Shown: piece by piece, positions 28,615 through 42,182 of the stretch
Layout: every line of letters begins with the position of its first letter
Position numbering within the stretch: position 1 is the stretch's first letter
Source: Rhabditophanes sp. KR3021
Lineage: Eukaryota > Nematoda > Chromadorea > Rhabditida > Alloionematidae
Assembly: GCA_963281155.1 (NCBI GenBank)
Contig: CAUJLY010000003.1
Span: forward strand, 2,542,001-2,606,000
Direction: 5' to 3'
Length of the DNA: 64,000 nt
Position numbers and translations under genes: made by a program
Notes under the pieces: generated by a model
Told to the model about the DNA's origin: nothing
Seen by the model: only the letters and a program-made list of their open reading frames with translations
The model's database searches: none

Positions 28615-29963
28615 TTAGGTTGACAGAGTTGGGACGTTGAAGTCTTGGGAAATTAAAGCATCCAAGCCGGTTTCATATCCATTCCAGATCATTTCCAATT
28701 CTCTTCTAATGTTGTGCTCACGTGGAGTAAGACCATCGAATAGAGATACCGGTGAATCGGATAATCCTTCATCCCTTGACCCAGAGCTAGAGGAACTGGA
28801 AACTCCTTGTTCTAAATTTTGTCTGTAAGTTGACAACACGGATTGCTGAGATCTTTCAATAGAAGCAATGGATTCGTGTTTGTGATTTGAGAAAAGCATA
28901 TCGTTCGGAGTAGTCAAGCCTGTAGAAAAGTCTGGGTGGTTTGAAACGGGAGAGTTCATGAAACTGTTTTGTTGGTACCAGTTCATGGCATTAAAATGTT
29001 GGTAGGAACTAATATTATCGCCTTGGATTCTAATTTCATCCATTCCAAACAATAATTTGTTCATGGGATCATTCAAACCTCCAAATAACGAAGGGTTCAA
29101 AGATCCGTAATTGAAACAACTTGATGGAGCTTTTGAACCATAAGTGGGGTTATCCCGAAGGTGAATTGTGTTGACTTGTGAAATTCCATTTGTAAGTGAA
29201 TCGACGTCAGAAGATTGTTTGGTAATTGGAAGAGACCCAGTTCTCAAATAAATGTGACGTTCAATTTCTTTGCGAGCGGAATCAACATTCCCCGGAAGCC
29301 CAGTCACTTTGAATTGTAAATGCTAAAATATTATATTACACATAAGATGGTCTTTTTATTTACCTCAAAAGCTGGTTCCTTTTCACGAGAAGGAGTGATG
29401 ATGTAGGTGTGAGTATCTTGTTGAATCCTCTTGATGGTAGATCCTTTTGGTCCGACTACTAATCCAACAACACGAAGGGGTACACGAACATAAGCAGTTA
29501 CGTGTCCAGGAGCAGGCATCCCTCCTTGAGAATGTCTTCTTGAGGCCCTAATTTGAGTGAAATGTTCCGCAGCACACTCTATTTCTTTCATAGCTTCAAA
29601 GACGTCTTCCAAATTACCAGTAACAACAAACATTGGTGGTTCCCCACGGGCAGGTGTCTTGATGTAGGTATTTGTCTTCGCACGTAGGGCCTTGATCTTG
29701 CACCCTTGCCTTCCAACAATTTCGGCAACATGTTCACTGCTGGGAACAACTATATTATCCGTAATGTTATTTCCTCTTCCAAGCATTTCCAGGTCAGTTG
29801 TGGGTGATGAATGTGGAATAGATAATTCACCATCCAGTGAACATTTGTCTCCTTCGTAATACCATGATCCTGGCAATTGCATTTCTGGGAGGTCAGACAG
29901 TATTCTTAGTGGGTTTAGATAGGAAGAAGAATTTGTATTACTTCTTTTATTCACATTAGCCAT
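28615..29963 (-). CDS. mex-3: MEX-3-like KH-domain RNA-binding protein, proximal copy
   Basis: Translational regulator of maternal mRNAs and cell fate; 435 residues. Exons are 29963-29364 and 29322-28615. Two type I KH domains: about 68-136 with GRQG ([20 protein letters not shown]) and about 153-225 with GPKG ([20 protein letters not shown]), matching MEX-3 nearly residue for residue. The 41-bp intron falls inside KH2. The C-terminus has a Ser run and [18 protein letters not shown], shared with the distal copy, and no RING finger, as in nematode MEX-3. A TTGTAG acceptor lies eight bases before the ATG, so it may be trans-spliced, or joined to an unseen upstream exon as in the paralogue. The N-terminus differs strongly from that paralogue. 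Confidence 0.93.
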
Positions 29964-32900
29964 TTTATTCACTACAAGTATAATAAAAGTTAGCAAATGT
30001 TTCAAAATGGGCAAGACACCAAATGCGCAACGTCAAAATAATAAAAAGGAATCGTTAAAAAAGCATATGCATCAGCACATCTTAAAACACATTAATTTTA
30101 CAATCTCTACAAAACAGATCAAAACAGAATAAAAACAGATGCTACATTGCAGATGCTCTTTTTATCTATAAAATACAATTAAACAGTACTAAACTAAATA
30201 CTCATACTCATACACTAGATGGTAACATTTATTCCAGGTAAGAATTTGGGAAAAGTAGTTAGATACATACACTAACAAACTTTTGGTCAAAATTTCCCAC
30301 GTTAATAAAAAAATACGTCAGTCACTTTTATATGGAGTTATCGTAAAATAATATGTAACCACCCCTATTATCTCCTTCTTGTGGTGAGATGGAATGGTGG
30401 TATGCAGAAGTAATAATAATTATTAGATGGAGAAGGAGTAATAATTATTAGATGGAGGACGAATTTCATTCTCAATTTATATCAATTTGTACTCTACATA
30501 ATTACACAGAATTAATAAATTTAAAAGAGGAGTCATGATACGTGAAATTATATGTATCGTTTCAAATCGAGTGAACATAAAATACGAATAACTACTAATC
30601 GAAAAGTACAGATCAGGACAGATCAAAACGAATCTTGAGGGCTAATTCTAATTAACTTTGAATATAACCACATCATAAGTGCATAGTATGTGTGTATTAA
30701 AAGGTAAAGATTCCTACATGTCTTATAGAGTAATCTAAAAAGCCTTGATGAGTGAAAGAGACCAGGTGAGTATGTATGTAAAATGATCATTTAAGGGCAA
30801 ACAAGTAGAGTTAGAAGGAGAAGAAGCAAAAAGTGAATAGACAAAAATAAAATGAATAGATAAAAAAGTGAATAGGCAAAGTGAAGTAAACTGACAAAGG
30901 AACTGTGAATAGACTGAGAAGACTGAGATGGGAAATAGATTTAAAAGTTTTTGTGGTAGTAGCGTTGAAAAATAGATTGTTCTTGACTTGAAGACAACTA
31001 CCTTCGTTAGTTTCTCAGTTTCTTAGCTAGTTGGTATTAGTTAGTTACCATCTATAGATTATAGAGATAGTTTAAAAACAACCTCACACCTACGATCACT
31101 GAATTCTAATGAACAACAAATTTCTAAATAGTTCTTTGTAAAGAGTATTATAGTGTCTTTTCTATACCGTTTTGAATACTGTTTTCATTGTATTATTTTA
31201 AATATGTCTAAAATGTAAACCATGACAATGTGAACCATTTTTGTCACCTATTATATTACCCCGGACAAAAGTTTTTAGACCAACAACGTTGTCGATTGAG
31301 AAACAAAAATGATGGCGGTTATTATTATATTAAATCTAAATCGCGAAAGGTGTTTATACATCTAAACTATTGTTACAACTATATATATATACTTATTCAT
31401 TGAAATGAACTGTTATTTCAGAGTGTTGCTTCTTGCACTTAACTCAAATTCCGTGTTAAAACAAGATATGACACTTTCTGGGGTGTCCACTTGAAAACCT
31501 TTTCGCTTCGTATATTTACTTATATATACACACACCTAAATATATTTAATACAATATAAAGATATATTTAATACAATACAAAGATATATTAATACAAATT
31601 CACTTCACTTCACAATTCAGTTCAATTCAACCATCATCATTCAATTCAACAAAAAAATGGATTTTCAAATATAACATAAATATCAATTATACAACTCAAT
31701 TATACAACTAAAATACGTATACAACCAATATATGTAAAACATAACATACATATAAATTAGGACTCCCTGCAAATTAAATATTTACTACATTTTACCTCCA
31801 AAACAAGGAATAAATGACGAGCCATAATGAACCCAATTATAATAGAACCCATCACAATAAATACATACAATCATAAAAGCCCAGATGTACGAACAATAAT
31901 GGCAAATGATATTATTTACAATTTTATTATAGTTCAATTTATGCTTTGAAATTTGTTAAACGATCACTTTCGCATAAATGAAAAATATTTATATCAAAAA
32001 AGCAGGTGTAAACGTATATATGGCAGGTGCATATCTGCTTAAAGTGAATTAGGAAGGAGAGTGGTGTTTTTTGGAAAGTTTGTGGTATGATCGACAAAGG
32101 TTTTTTACAAAAAGGTTATTACACAACCTACGAATGTTTGTTTGTTAAGATGGAGGGGAAAAGAAATTAATATGTAGATATAAATATACATATAATGGTA
32201 GAGTAAAAAGCATTCGTTTTTCAATCACCCAAAACTTCCATTTACCCACATCCATTTCCTATTTTCTTTTTGATTTACATATACAACATTAAAAACAGAC
32301 TGAAAGAGGCCTCTTTTAAGTATAACATCTTGAGTTAAAAAGAGGGTTTGTTGATGGCGCAAGAAAGATGATCTGCACCGTGTCTCTTAAACAAATGAAT
32401 AAAAATTGCATTGTGTTGATCTTTGTATACAATATATTTTTATCATATTTATGTGAGTAATGAAAATATACAAAAACGGTTCTAAAAAAGAATTCTTATT
32501 TGTGGATATTAACTAATTCATTTATCTTTACATTTGAAGGAAATTCAAAAATACTCAAAATACTAGACAGACAGGCTCTTTTGACCTATCAACTTAAATG
32601 ACAAAGAGAATTGCATCGCTTTAATTGTCATCACTTCCAATTCCCTCCAACAATGTGCACAGTGTATTTAGAGTTGACGATTGCGTCAATTAATTATTAT
32701 TCATCGGTATCATTGAATTTGAATGAATGTCTGCGTTATTTGTTGCAATAACTTTTTTGCAAAGGAAAAACGATCTGAATTATACACACATTATATTTAT
32801 CGCTTTGCTCAATGAGTTGTATTTAATTGTTTTTACAAGAGATAAATGGATGTAGAAGTTGTTTAAAATAAAACCTTTATTGTTCGTACTTTAAAAATCT

Positions 32901-33316
32901 TTCCTACATAGAATAAATAAATTTTTCTGATCCACTTTTAAAAAAATGAACACGAGGAGATAAATACAAGCATCATAAAAGGAAATTTGAAATCACAAAC
33001 AATTTTGATGAAATAAAAGTATGATAATGATGGCTAGTACAATAAAGGGTAAAATATAAAAATATATGTGTTATAGATATAAAACAATCTAAAATTGGAA
33101 TTGGTAGGACTGAGACACACCATCTGACACGTTGATTTAAATAGATATACATACTGATTTAAGAATATAAATTTTTGCTAATATAAAGATGACGCATGTG
33201 AGTAATATGTTCAAGAAACCTGGCATTAGAGGTAAAGTTAGGTTATGCAAATAGGAAGTGTCTACCAAGGATTAAGAAGCAAAATCATTTTAAAGATATA
33301 TACTTTCATCATACAT
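29964..33316. promoter_or_regulatory. 3.3-kb non-coding DNA upstream of the proximal mex-3 gene
   Basis: No coding frame is supported. The region contains AT-rich simple sequence, a repeated TAATAATTATTAGATGGAG motif (30411-30455), and a 22-bp repeat at about 31540-31600. It probably combines the promoter of the proximal gene and the 3' flank of the distal gene. Confidence 0.45.
31540..31600. repeat. Short tandem repeat, 22-bp unit
   Basis: ATATATTTAATACAATATAA occurs as two near-identical 22-bp units followed by a partial third. Confidence 0.6.
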
Positions 33317-34948
33317 TTAGGCCAAAAGGGTTGGCACGTTGAAGTCTTGGGAAATTAATGAATCCAAGCCGGTTTCATATCCATTCCAGATCATCTCCAA
33401 CTCTCTTCTAATGTTGTGGTCGTGTGGGTTAAGACCATCGAATAGAGATACTGGTGAATCAGATAACCCTTCATCTCTTGATCCAGAGCTTGAAGAACTG
33501 GATACTCCTTCCCCCACATTTTGTCTGTAAGTGGATAGCATGGATTGCTGAGATCTTTGTGTAGGGGCGATAGATTCGTGTTTGTGGCTTGAGAAGAGCA
33601 CATCATTTGAAGTGGTCAATCCTTTAGAGAAGTCTGGGTAATTTGAAACGGAGGAATTGTTGAACCCATTTTGTTGGTACCAGTTCATGGCATCGCGAGT
33701 TGGGTAGCAGCTAAGATTACTGCCTTGAAGTCTCATTTCATCCATTCCATACATTAATTTGTTCATTGGACTGTGCATGGGGCGAGTCAAATCTCCGAAC
33801 ATGGCATGATCCATCGTGCCTAGATTAGTGTTTCTAGCTGGAGCTAACGAACCATAGGTTGGTCTGTCACGCAGATTGATGGTGCTCACTTGAGCAATTC
33901 CATTCGTGGCTAGATCCACGTCTGATGATAAACTGGTGATTGGCAAAGATCCAGTTCTCAAATAGATATGATGTTCAATTTCTTTGCGAGCAGAGTCAAC
34001 ATTATCTGGAAGTCCGGTCACTTTGAATTGCAAATGCTAAAAAGGTATTAATTAATGTTATCCAAAAGGTTGCTTACCTCAAATGCTGGTTCCTTTTCAC
34101 GAGAAGGAGTGATGATGTAGGTGTGAGTATCTTGTTGAATTCTCTTGATAGTAGCTCCTTTTGGCCCAACAACCAATCCAACAACGCGAAGTGGTACACG
34201 AACATAGGCAGTTACGTGTCCAGGAGCGGGCATACCTCCTTGAGAATGTCTTCTTGAGGCTCTAATTTGAGTGAAATGTTCCGCAGCACACTCTATTTCC
34301 TTAATCGCTTCGATAATATCTTCTAGACGTCCAGTAACAACAAACATGGGTGGTTCTCCACGGACAGGTGTCTTGATGTAGGTATTTGTCTTCGCACGTA
34401 GAGCCTTGATCTTGCACCCTTGTCTTCCAACAATTTCGGCAACATGTTCACTGCTGGGAACAATAATAGTATTTGTGACATTGGTTCCTTCGAATCTATT
34501 TCCCTGAGCCAGCATAAACATTTCTAACTCATTGGTTGGGGATGTGTTAGTGATAGAGTTTGCGATTTCCTCGTCCAATTTGTTCTCACCTTCGTAGTAC
34601 CATGATCCTGGCATTTGCATTTGAGTTTGCATTTGCATTTCTTGCTGGCATTCGTTCATTCTCATTTGATTTAGATAAGCGGGGGGTAGTTGTGAACAGG
34701 TAGAGATAGGTTGCATGCATCTTTCCTCATTCATCCCTAAAATCATCAAAAGTTTAAATACGTGTAAAAAGGGTTGTCAGCATATGTAATACAACTATTA
34801 CCAAGTAATACACATGTCATTTATTTCACGCTTAATTACGCGATACTATCTTGATGGTGCCAAACATACCTAATTTGTCAGCATTCATACTTGATTGGAA
34901 GTTTGACTTGCTACTTCCCATATCTACAGTCATTTTCTCTGAATACAT
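33317..34948 (-). CDS. mex-3: MEX-3-like KH-domain RNA-binding protein, distal copy
   Basis: 485-residue tandem paralogue. Exons are 34948-34870, 34736-34078 and 34036-33317. The first exon encodes [20 protein letters not shown] then MNADKLG; initiation could also be at the internal ATG 34933. KH1 ([19 protein letters not shown]) and KH2 ([19 protein letters not shown]) are nearly identical to the proximal copy and the KH2 intron is at the same codon, so the duplication included gene structure. The N-terminus has a Met/Gln run ([11 protein letters not shown]), absent from the proximal copy. The C-terminal [18 protein letters not shown] and [11 protein letters not shown] block is conserved. 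There is no RING finger. Which copy carries ancestral MEX-3 function is not decidable from sequence. Confidence 0.93.
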
Positions 34949-37900
34949 CTTTATTTTGATATAGCGGAGGGTTAGTAATTGTGTTAGTGATAAGTAAAGA
35001 AAAAACAGTAAATTTACTGTTGACTAAGTTGTCTGAAATTAGGTAGTAATTAAGGTAAGTTCAAATAAATGGCACGAATAAAGGAAATTGAACGTATAAA
35101 TATTGTAATTATTAGTAGGGATGAAAAGTGTAATTGCAATGACAGTAATTGCAGAACATGAATTGCAACTCACACCACCATCCTATTTGAACCAAATGAA
35201 CTTAAATGTAGAGATATGTCATAAGTGTCATGTTTTTAGGTATCATCTTTTTTAGTGACGCGTAAAGTCATTGGAAATAGTAAGAAAAAATGTGTAAGCA
35301 TGATTATTGGGTGAGTAAGACCAAATACGATGATGCAAACTGCGTCCAAAGTCAACTATCTTTGGTCTAACACGAATCAAGACAAAGATATCTCAAATGT
35401 TGTAGAAGAGGTCTTGTTAAAAAAGCACATGTGCAAAAAACTACTTAACAAAAGGCTTGATTGATAGATGAGTCTTGCCTTGACAGCAGGAGGGTGCAAA
35501 ATGCAAGCTGCTTTTGAGCCATTTACTTTTTGAAGCTTACCAAACTACAATTAAACCACGCTCAAATTAAATGTATATCCTTAGTAGCGACAGAAACAAC
35601 AGGCAACACAATAGCTTAGATTAAAGAATTTATGCCAACTTACGCCAAATCATTCTTATATCTGTTGCCTTTGTAAGGATAATAGCTTGTCGTAAACCTT
35701 TTTACTATTCTGTCCTACCTATTATAAATCTATCAAATATCCATTCAAAATCATTTATACATGTATCACATATATGTAAAAATCAGTAGTATCTGAGTGT
35801 GACGAATGGACATTTACTCCTCTTAAATTTAAGAGAACATGAGTAAAGGGTTTAAGGCAAAGTAAAACAAAAGTAAGGCAAAAAATAAGGCGTGTCTTTT
35901 TATGAATTTGAACAAAGGAGAAATAGTGGCAAAAGTGTAAATTTGTGTCCTCTTTGCGCAAAATGAAATTAATAGACTTTTGATAAATGGCTACATAGAA
36001 CGATCACCAATAATATATAGGAAAAAGAATACTAATGATCAAATAAGCACAGTAATGGAAATGTTTTTAATTTATTTGATTTCAAAAATATTGTCATATT
36101 CTGTATTTGGTTGAAAATTGTTGTTAAAGTGTCTTTTTTAATAAACCAACAATGAGCTATTTAAAAACTAGATGAGGTTAACATTTCTCTAAATTTTCTT
36201 TAAATTCTCTTTAATTTGCTTTAATTCAAGGACGTAGGGATGCAAAAAATCGCCTTCACATTAATTCATAACAAACAAATGAGCAAATGGTGAGCATCAA
36301 GAAAACATCTGGCCATTCATAAAAATATAAATGCATAAAGAAGGACGTTAAAAGAGTAAAAAGAGCACCTCAGCTTTTTAATTCCTTCTTTATGAGTCCA
36401 ATAAGTCCAACTTTTTGTAATCTGAATAAATAGAGCTTAATCATAATATCATGTTAAGCATAACCTTTAATACCATATTCATCTCAATAACAATATATCT
36501 TAACAATATACTCTAACATAATAGTTCGCATCCTTTTCACTAATAAACAGAAGTTATTGAACATAAAGATTCAGTGTAAATAGATGGAATAGTTTTATAC
36601 TTATTAATGATAATTAAATTTGTGAAATCAAAAACCTGTGATTTAAGTAATCTATTGAGAGTACATGTATATTTATATGTATGTTGACACAAGGTGTCAA
36701 AAGGATGGACAGTTACACAATATTTGGCAGGAGGTCGACCATCTCCTCTTTCAAACCTTAATTAGTCTATATTATAGTTATTATAGTTCATTAAAAAGAA
36801 ATCATAATTAGCCGGTATATTTGAAAGAAACCAAAAAAGGCAATACCGCAACATTCCATTAAAACCATTATAATGAGGAAGTAAGTTGAGTATATCTGTT
36901 AATAATTTTGAATTGAATTATTGTAGACAAAAAGAAGTGAAAGTAAGTAAAGATGTGGATATAAATTTTATGATCTCAAAAGACATTAAAATTTATGCGT
37001 TGGCGCAACAACTTCACTTAGAAAAGGAAAAAGGTATAGATCAAAAGGAAAGTAAGAAACATGGCATGGAGCAATAGATTAGCATGACACAAGACAAATT
37101 AACATATTTAGAGGGATTATTTATTCTGCGGTATTTCTATCAAATATAATGCGTTAATATAATAAGAAGAATTATAAGAATGGGGGGAAAATGCCTACCA
37201 AAAGAAGTAAGAAAGAAGGGAGAAAGATGAGTAAGGGTATAAGACAACATAAAGTTTGAGAGGATCAACGCAGATGTTAAAAAATAATGTGGTGAAATGC
37301 ATAAATTAGTTATGTAGATTAAAATATATTATAATATTGGATCGTATTAAATTATGTTAAGTTATATTTTTTAATATTGTATACGTTTGTGCAAATTGCA
37401 TATTTTTGTCTTTTTTGAAATAAGAAAACAATAATGGCGAGCAGACGAAAAAAAGTCACCTTTACCATCATTCTTCTTATACCACAAATTTTCAACTTTT
37501 AAACAAAAAAGTAATTTTTTATCAAATGTACATATACGCACAACCCTTCCTTCTCGATCACAACCAATTGTTGTCAAACAAAAAATTTAAACCCAAATTA
37601 AAAGGAAGAAAGAAAAAGTAAATGTCCTCGGCTTACTTTCTTGTATGTGATTAATGAACACAACGAAATACTAGAAAAATAACATACATAAGTCATTAAT
37701 ACACAAGTCACTAAGTGTTCAGGTAAAATTCGGTAAGTACAACCATATAAAGTGTAGGTATATGTTTGGTTTTTATTATTTATTTGAATTTTGATTGTGA
37801 TCGTGTCTCGTAAAAACGATTTATCCTGTAATTATTATTTATCATTAGTATTTTAAGCAATAAACACAATATATTTTGAGCAGTAGTTATTTCCAGGTAT

Positions 37901-40900
37901 TATTTAGATGATTTCAAATAAATGGGCAACTGTGGATGCACCATTAAATTCAAAATAAAAAATGATTTTAGTTCAAAGCAACTTTTTAATTCATTTAATG
38001 TCTAAATTTAATACTTGAGCGATAAGAAAGTTTGTTGTTAATAGATAAGAATTAAAAGGATCAAGAAACAACATACAATTGACATGCAGCTGACGCATAG
38101 AGTTGATGTTTTCGAATTGAAGATAGAGGAGGTTAATGAAATAATCAAAAACTAACTAAGAAAACTAACAAGGAGTATCAGTTATATTAATGTGTTATTT
38201 ATATTAATGCGTGTTGCTCTTATCCCCGAAATAAATCAGCCATTTGTTTGAAAAAGGACAGATGGTGGAAAGAGTGTCTGCAAATGAGCTTTCAAAAGAA
38301 CTACCATCAAATGCCGCTACTGGTGTTAATGGCAAGGTGATCGTTTAACAATAAAAATAGACGTATTTTAAATGTTTAAATCTCTATAAAAAAGTACTAA
38401 GAAAGAACTTGCTTTTGACTCCAACAATTAAAAGTATTTTGAAATAGATAGACTGGAGAATATTTAAAAAAGTGTAAAATGCATAGAAGTTTCTGCAATA
38501 TTTTAGACTTTGAAGAGCATTTTGTGAGATTTTATCGATATTGGCGCGACAAAATAAGTGTACGTAATATTTAAAAAAATTGAAAAGAGGAGGTGATAAT
38601 GTAGTATAATGCAGTTTAGGAGTTTTAAGTAAAAGTGTCTGTGCATAAGATATTATAACATATAAATGTTTATATTGCACCCTCAAATAAAATAAAGTAT
38701 CATGTTTTTGGTGTCTTTTTGATTTTTTGTACATTGCCTCATAAATAGTAATAAAATTTGTTTCTTTCAAATAGAAGAGAATAAATATTATTTTTTAGAA
38801 AAGAGAAAGAATAGGAAACGCAATAAAATGTAAAAGTAAAAAGATTGACTGTATTTGAAAAAAGTTAGTTTGATCGAGCCTCAGATTAATAAGGTAATAA
38901 AATATTACAAAAATATGACAATAGTGATAAACTAAGTAATTAAATGAAATTGCATGGGGTTGAGCAAAAAGGTATTTGCAGATAAATTATGTAAATTACT
39001 TACTTTCCGTCTACAGCCTTTCAATAGAACATATTTTTTGATCGTGTCAGTAATTTATTATTAATAAAATGAATGAAGGATATTTAATTGAATGTTATTA
39101 TAAATTTAATATATAGTTATTATAAAATCCATTCATTGACTCAATAAGCGTGAATACATAACTTATTAAGTCGTTAATAAAAAGTATGTTGCGCAAACAA
39201 TGGGATTAACTTGCATTTATTCATTAATAATTGCAACTCAAGTAAGATAATACTACATACTTAATTTATATTTGATGAAGAAGAGAGACTAATAAAAAAG
39301 TTTATAAATTAATTCACATCACTAAGCAAGTATAAACTTGTGGGGAAGAGTTCAAATTTTAAATAGATTCAAATATTGCTTTTAACATTTTGACATTTCA
39401 AAAAAAGAGTTGATGAAGACTTTATAGAGTAGTATTTGCGCTTATTAAAAACATTGCAATAAAAAGAAATGAAAATACATATGTAAATAATTGAGTCGGA
39501 AAAATTTATACATTTTTTAAATGCCTCTTCAAAACAAAGAAACTCATAGTGTCATAATGGAATAATGGCATAAATGTCACTAATCTTATCGCTTTATAAA
39601 AAGACTGTCAACACTTTTATACATTTACACTTTTTGTGGAAATGTTTTAAATACAGATCATATGCAGTTACTAAAAGTGGTGTAAAAGTTGTGAAAAAGT
39701 TGTCTAAAAAGTCGTGTATTGCTTTCTGGTGTAAGGTCGTTTATAGGGATTAATGTAGATATGCATTTATTTATTCATTTTAACTCAATTAATAATTTTA
39801 AGAAGGAGCGGAAAGAAATGGAAGAAGAGGCAAATTATTGCTACTTATATGAGTCATACAAATATTTATTTACATAAAAAGCCAAAGTAAAACCATGCTC
39901 TCAGTTGAACGTCAGAAAAGAAAGCATTAAATCTGAAACAAGATTCACTTTTGTTATCTAGTTGACTTTAAGATAAATGCTTAACATTTTTTTATATAAA
40001 AATTGACATTTTAATTGTCCACATTTGGGAGAAGCTTTAGCGTCATTAAAATAGCACAGCTTGGCACGAACTAAAGAAACAATAACATACAATTAATTGC
40101 TTTCACTCTTTATCATGTTGCTTCAATCTTTAACCACGAAACAATGAACTTGTCACATTGGACAAGATAAGTAAGTATTAGATATAATTTAATTAGTCAT
40201 TCACTATGGATCATTTAAATATTTTTTACTACCAAAACCGACTACCCATTTGTTTTATGCAGATGAATAAATTTCAAATTTAGACTCGATCACGTTAATG
40301 CTCATTGATATACATTGATGATGAATGACTCTTTATGCCACAATTCGAAAGACATCACGCGAGTATGTGAACATCATACACGATAAAAGGTAATTAGGAA
40401 GAGGCAAGGTTCGATAGTCTTAATAACTTATGCTCTCTTCCTATAAATCAACTTAATTAACTTCAGGAAGTGAAATTTAAATGCATTAAAACTTGTTACT
40501 AATTGACAAAATTGATAAAAAAAGGAATTTGGATGTGAAGGAATTATTATCACAAATAACTATTTGAATGGACTTGAAAAATTTATTATCAAAGATTATG
40601 TAAAGAGGATGTGTTTTGATAACTTTCGCACCACTTCCTTTAAATAAACTGAAAACAGGTACTCACAAAACTATACTTTAGCTTGCGAGGGCTATATAAA
40701 GAATTACAACAAAAGAACCTCTTATCTAACTTTCATCATTTAACAATTTGAGCAAATTTCATCTTTTTATATTCACGTCAAGAAATACTAAAAGTGCACA
40801 TATATTTATATAAATATTATATTTAGTATTATGTGTAGTTATATTTAGTTATATATTTAGTATGTGTAAGTAAATATATCTTTCTTTCTTTCACTGACCT

Positions 40901-41836
40901 TGGGGACTTGTATTTAACCAAAACAACTGCCATTATGCCATTAACAGGTGCAAACGGACAAAGAGACAAAAAGGATCTTTGAGCATGGTCTGTTGATATG
41001 CCATCAGTTAATTATTATGCGGACAACTGACAAAAGAATTAATTTGAATAACTGACAAATAGCAATGCTATTGCAACAGTCCATTTTGATGGCTTAAACA
41101 ATGCTAAATAAAGATAATGGGTCAATTTGAAATGAAAAAGGGCAATAAAAATAGCTGTTAATCCCTAAAATACAACTATGTATTTGTTGTTGAAAGGAAT
41201 AAATTAGTGTATACGGTAGTACCAATAATTGAAACAGTATGGCCAAATATGATATTTGAATGCATTTAGGTTATTTAATAGCAAGTATTTGCTATTACCT
41301 TTCTGAAGTTTTTATTATCTTAAAGAGCAGAGCAGTAAATATATTTATTATTCATGGCAAGCAACCATAATTAGGATAATAATATTGTTCTGCTTTTTCT
41401 ATTGTTCTCTTACACACCAAGAATTAATGCTTCCCTTTGTATGGCCGGCTAATTAAGGTGCAGGCATAATTTAATTCTATTCCCAGTAGTAATAGTTAAA
41501 CAAACTAGGAAAATAATTATTGGTGTAAATTAAAAATGTGGACTCTCATATCTTTCATAAACAAAGCAATTATTTTGGTGGTAGTAATTTAAATTATGCA
41601 ATAGTTGTAGTCATATTTACAGTTCATAAGCTTGAGATATCCAACAAATTATTTACATTACAATTAAAATGTAATTGTGTGAAAAGTAAACTATTCAACA
41701 ATCAAATTACAATAAATAAATAAACAGTTGCCATAATATGTCTCAAATAAATGTAAAACTAGATGTAAAAACCAATGATCAAGGCAAAGGATAACTGTTG
41801 TATAAATGATGCAATTATTAGGAAATAATATGAAAA
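34949..41836. other. Non-coding desert upstream of the distal mex-3 gene
   Basis: Nearly 7 kb with no supported gene on either strand. Open frames (for example 35755-35961, 38384-38770) have AT-driven composition and no recognisable product. I see no tRNA-like arms, no transposon protein and no long repeats, only poly-A/T runs and TTAATAAA-like strings. The length is exceptional for this compact window. It may hold regulatory DNA for the distal mex-3 gene or genes too divergent to see. Confidence 0.5.
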
Positions 41837-42127
41837 TTAATATCCAATTTTAAATAGATTTGTTTGATACATGCCGGGAAAAGCCAATTTTGAATAATCT
41901 CTAATAAGTGCCGTTTCAAAAGAATTTGAATGATCTTTAATAAGTGCCGTCAATTTTAAAAGATCTCTCACAATTTTTGCATAGCAAAGTACCCGAAAGA
42001 TCGTTTGATACATAGCATAAATGCTAAGACTGTTCAATTTAAAAAGATTAGTACATGCCGCATCTACATCTGCCTTGTCGGTAATAAATGTGATAACACT
42101 TTTAATTAATATGCAAATCAGTAACAT
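41837..42127 (-). CDS. Possible small secreted protein
   Basis: 96-residue frame with ATG and a plausible signal sequence (MLLICILIKSVITFITD). The mature part has two cysteines and an internal similarity (AMYQTIFRV and GMYQTNLFKIG). The DNA contains a two-copy repeat with AATAAGTGCCGT at about 41903 and 41942. I recognise no family. It is in the same orientation as the Cys-rich gene, with only 55 bp between them; it may instead be chance. Confidence 0.3.
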   Translation of the reverse strand: MLLICILIKSVITFITDKADVDAACTNLFKLNSLSIYAMYQTIFRVLCYAKIVRDLLKLTALIKDHSNSFETALIRDYSKLAFPGMYQTNLFKIGY

Positions 42128-42182
42128 TCGTTACTCTCTTAAAAAGTTGTTATTCAGTAAAAATGGTCGTATTTATTTGAAT

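Noticed and set aside
38384..38770. 128-codon minus-strand frame in the desert
   Set aside because: Tyr/Phe/Lys/Leu composition typical of AT-rich non-coding DNA. No start context or motif.
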